Origin: Heterostelium multicystogenum
Taxonomy: Eukaryota > Evosea > Eumycetozoa > Acytosteliales > Acytosteliaceae
NCBI GenBank assembly: GCA_003667245.1
Contig: RCNN01000163.1
Location: 1-59,115 of the forward strand
Length of the DNA stretch: 59,115 nucleotides
Direction of reading: 5' to 3'
The notes under the pieces were generated by a model, which worked only from the letters and a program-made list of their open reading frames with translations, had not been told where the DNA came from and did not search any database. A program made the translations under genes and the position numbers. Positions 56,706-59,115 of this stretch are shown here, piece by piece; position 1 is the first letter of the stretch; every line of letters starts with the position of its first letter.

Positions 56706-59115
56706 ATGTCATTTAAACAAAAGAGTAGCAGTAAGCCATGGTTTGGACTACCGGGTAAAAAAGAAAAGAGACTTGTCACACCACAAGGAACCACTATTGC
56801 ACTTCTTTCGATGTCATCAAAGTCAATAACTATGGCAAGAGACAACAAAGGTAAATCAATAGCCTATCTCAGTTTAGCAATCATCTATTAATACTTATCA
56901 TCCATCAGAACTATTGCTGTTAGCTCAACAGGGTGTATCGAATCTGAATGGACCTACTTGTCAGTGGTTCGTCAAGAATAGCGATGTCTATAATATCTAT
57001 CAGGACAGCAGCGATTCTCAAAAGTTTACTTTTGACTTTCTTACAACAAATATCACTTTGAGGCAGAGTCTTCCGAACAAGCAAAGCTAATCGTTAACGA
57101 ATTCAAGAAGCTAGGTGTTGGATGTAAGGGTGACCAAGCATCAACCGCTGCTTCTGCACAGCAATCTCCTGTCAAGCCTGAATGTAAACAGCTCCTCTGA
57201 CTATCAATCTCCATCATCTTCTCCCCATATCTCACCAAAAAATAGTAGCATCTACCCCTAGTAAACAACAACAGCAACAAATACAGCCTTTAAATAATAT
57301 AGATATTAGTAATCATTAAAAACAATAACAATGGAAACAACAGCTGGCATCCACCCATCAACATCGCCAAATCGAATAATCTCACTATTGAAGTTTCTAA
57401 AGCAAACAGTTACAACAGTAGCAATGCTGACCAAACTACTGGATTGAGTCCTTTGACACCTACCAATATCAAAATGTCACCCATCATTCAGAATACACCT
57501 AATGCAAACAGCATTGAAGGTGCACGTGTCTGGAAGATCCGTGCCGAAGAACTTAAACGTCAACTCGTCATGAAAAAGAACAACGACCCACAACCCATTG
57601 TTGAACTATCGAAATTGAGCAGTAGTGTTACCCAACCAACCTCCACTAAACAACAGCAACAGCAGCAACAATAGTAACAACAACAATAACACCACTTCAC
57701 AAAGCAATCTATCAATAAAGAACTATAGCCAACCCGACCACTACAACAACCACAAGCAAGCCATTGAATCCTTTGGCAGCGGCTGTATCTTCGATTGTAC
57801 CGATTGTACAGCAAAAACTATTTTATTGCCGATGCCAACTCAAGTGTCAATACGCTTAACAACAGTTCTGCTAGCAACAGCAGCACCAACAGCAGTAGCA
57901 GTAGCAGCGGCGGATCAAAGCTATTTTGGAAAGAGTGGAAATAATCAAACACCATCTGACAATGTCCAGTTCTATCATCCCGACGACAACGAGAAGCGAC
58001 GTTTCTGAGAATATCAACCAAAAGAAGAAGAAGATGTCAATTGATGATTTTGAACTGCTCAAAGTGTTGGGTGTAGGCAGTTTCGGTCGTGTGTTCCTCG
58101 TACGAAGAAAGATAAACATAAACTCTATGCAATGAAGGTTCTCAACAAAAAGGAAATGATGAAGCAAAAGCAAATTGCTCACACAATACCGAAAAGATGG
58201 TACTTAGCACCATGGGACGCATCCATTCATAGTTCGTCTTCATTTTGCTTTCCAAAACGATGAAGATATCTCTTATGTGTTATGGATTATATTCCCGGTG
58301 GTGAATTGTTCCATCATTTACAAAAGTAACTATCCAAATAATATTAATAATTAATACAAATAATCATTACTTTCTGATCCTTTTTAGAGCTGGAAGGTTC
58401 CCTGAAGAATTGGCAAAGTTTTATATTGCCGAAGTCATTACCTCATTGACTATTTACATTCAAAACAATATTATATATAAGAGACATCAAACCCGAAAAT
58501 ATCCTTTTGGAATGCCGATGGACATATTAAATTAACTGATTTTGGATTATCAAAGAGTGGAATCACCAGTGTGGTTGGTGGAAGACTGGAGATGGTCAAC
58601 TTCGCAACTACTTTTGTGGTACCCCTGAATATCTGGCACCTGAAATTATTACTGGTGCTGGTCATGGCAAAGCAGCTGTAAGTTATGATATGAATATAAT
58701 CGCTTGTAATGATCATTGTTACTCATCTGCTTTTCAAAATTAGGATGGGTGGTCAGTTGGTACTACTTTTTTTTGAAAATGTTGACAGGTAGATCTCCAT
58801 TTTTAGCATCGAATAGAAATGATATGTACAAAGCAATGATACAAGGAAATTTGAGACTACCTATGTTCTTATCACCAGACTCACAAGATCTTCTTTGAGA
58901 AGCTTGTTGGTACTGATCAAAGAAAAGATTAGGTTCAGGTGGTGTTCTAGAGATCCAAATCACCCATTCTTTGAGTTGATTCCATGGCGTATGCTGGAAT
59001 CAAAGATGATCACTCCACCATTCAAACCAACTATCAAGATCCACCCCATCCAAAGATGATCCAGATTTGAACCCAGCAATCACATTTCAAATCGAAAAGA
59101 AAGTCATCTGCCAAT
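56706..59115 (+). CDS. AGC-family Ser/Thr protein kinase with N-terminal PH-like domain, 3' end outside the window
   Basis: Predicted S6K/SGK/Akt-group kinase. ATG 56706 starts MSFKQKSSSKPWFGLPGKKE. A PH- or WH1-like domain follows (RLVTPQGTTIALLSM, QWFVKNSDVYNIYQD and, after a slip, YHFEAESSEQAKLIVNEFKK). Next is a long Gln/Asn/Ser-rich linker (57190-58020), then the kinase domain: LLKVLGVGSFGRVFLVRR (Gly loop), YAMKVLNKKE (Lys), DYIPGGELFHHLQK, an intron at 58327-58387, RFPEELAKFYIAEV, the catalytic loop YRDIKPENILL, KLTDFGLSKSG, CGTPEYLAPEIITGAG, an intron at about 58679-58743, WWSVGTTFFEMLTGRSPFLA and the C-tail start WRMLESKMITPPFKP. The activation-loop TTF before CGT is restored by adding a base to the T run near 58611. 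Frameshifts are frequent (near 57045, 57240, 57670, 57760, 57920, 58105, 58180, 58270, 58450, 58770, 58900). The hydrophobic motif would lie beyond the window. Confidence 0.85.

Noticed and set aside
1..59115. A mobile element or horizontally acquired cluster
   Set aside because: No terminal repeats, reverse transcriptase, transposase or integrase motifs were seen, and gene composition is uniform along the window.

Overview
The window is nuclear DNA from a social amoeba (Dictyostelia). The signs are very AT-rich intergenic DNA, short GT..AG introns of about 50-90 nt, Asn/Gln/Thr/Ser homopolymer tracts inside proteins, compact genes on both strands, and gene families typical of the group (phospholipase B-like proteins, a LisH-RasGEF, Dictyostelid-type fatty acid hydroxylase). 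Coding DNA is richer in GC than is usual for Dictyostelium discoideum, so another dictyostelid genus is likelier; this is inference from composition only. Nearly every conserved gene is split by one or more single-base frameshifts, many at homopolymers, so the CDS spans below run across those breaks. I treat the breaks as sequence error, not gene decay.

Layout. 1-3666 (minus): a multidomain phosphatidylinositol phosphate kinase with ankyrin repeats, a C1 zinc finger and EF hands, cut by the left edge. 4276-8622 (minus): a large coiled-coil/disordered/helical protein. 8750-10614 (minus): an acyl-CoA thioesterase 9-like enzyme carrying an RRM-like domain. 10804-12343 (minus): a membrane-anchored protein of unknown function. 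12646-15514: small unidentified or broken genes. 16017-17832 (plus): a coiled-coil protein that may be a Dsn1-like kinetochore subunit. 17933-19373 (plus): tRNA-splicing endonuclease subunit Sen54. 19524-20476 (plus): a RING, tail-anchored ubiquitin ligase. 20615-about 22960 (minus): a LisH-RasGEF. 24227-25908 (plus): a phospholipase B-like protein. 26381-29117 (minus): a USP37-like deubiquitinase. 29426-30599 (minus): a fatty acid 2-hydroxylase. 31994-34072 (minus): the PP2A B55 regulatory subunit. 35497-36296 (plus): a secreted deaminase-fold protein. 36397-38309 (minus): a secreted beta-helix protein. 38828-40901 (minus): a peroxisomal acyl-CoA oxidase. 42724-46268 (plus): a large orphan gene. 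46882-47399 (plus): a CHCHD2/10-like protein. 47654-49730 (plus): U3 snoRNP protein Rrp9. 49769-50626 (minus): archease. 50871-55208 (plus): a BRCA2 homologue. 56706 to the right edge (plus): an AGC-family kinase.

The genes are mostly unrelated housekeeping and signalling genes, as expected in a eukaryotic chromosome; there is no operon logic. Some themes recur: RNA processing (Sen54, archease, Rrp9), lipid metabolism (ACOT, FA2H, acyl-CoA oxidase, phospholipase B-like, PIP kinase) and ubiquitin signalling (RING ligase, USP). I saw no tRNA, rRNA, CRISPR array or recognisable transposon. The most interesting items are the BRCA2 homologue with a degenerate FxxA-rich array beside one BRC repeat, the ankyrin-C1-EF-hand-PIP kinase fusion, the RRM-thioesterase fusion and the secreted deaminase-like protein.
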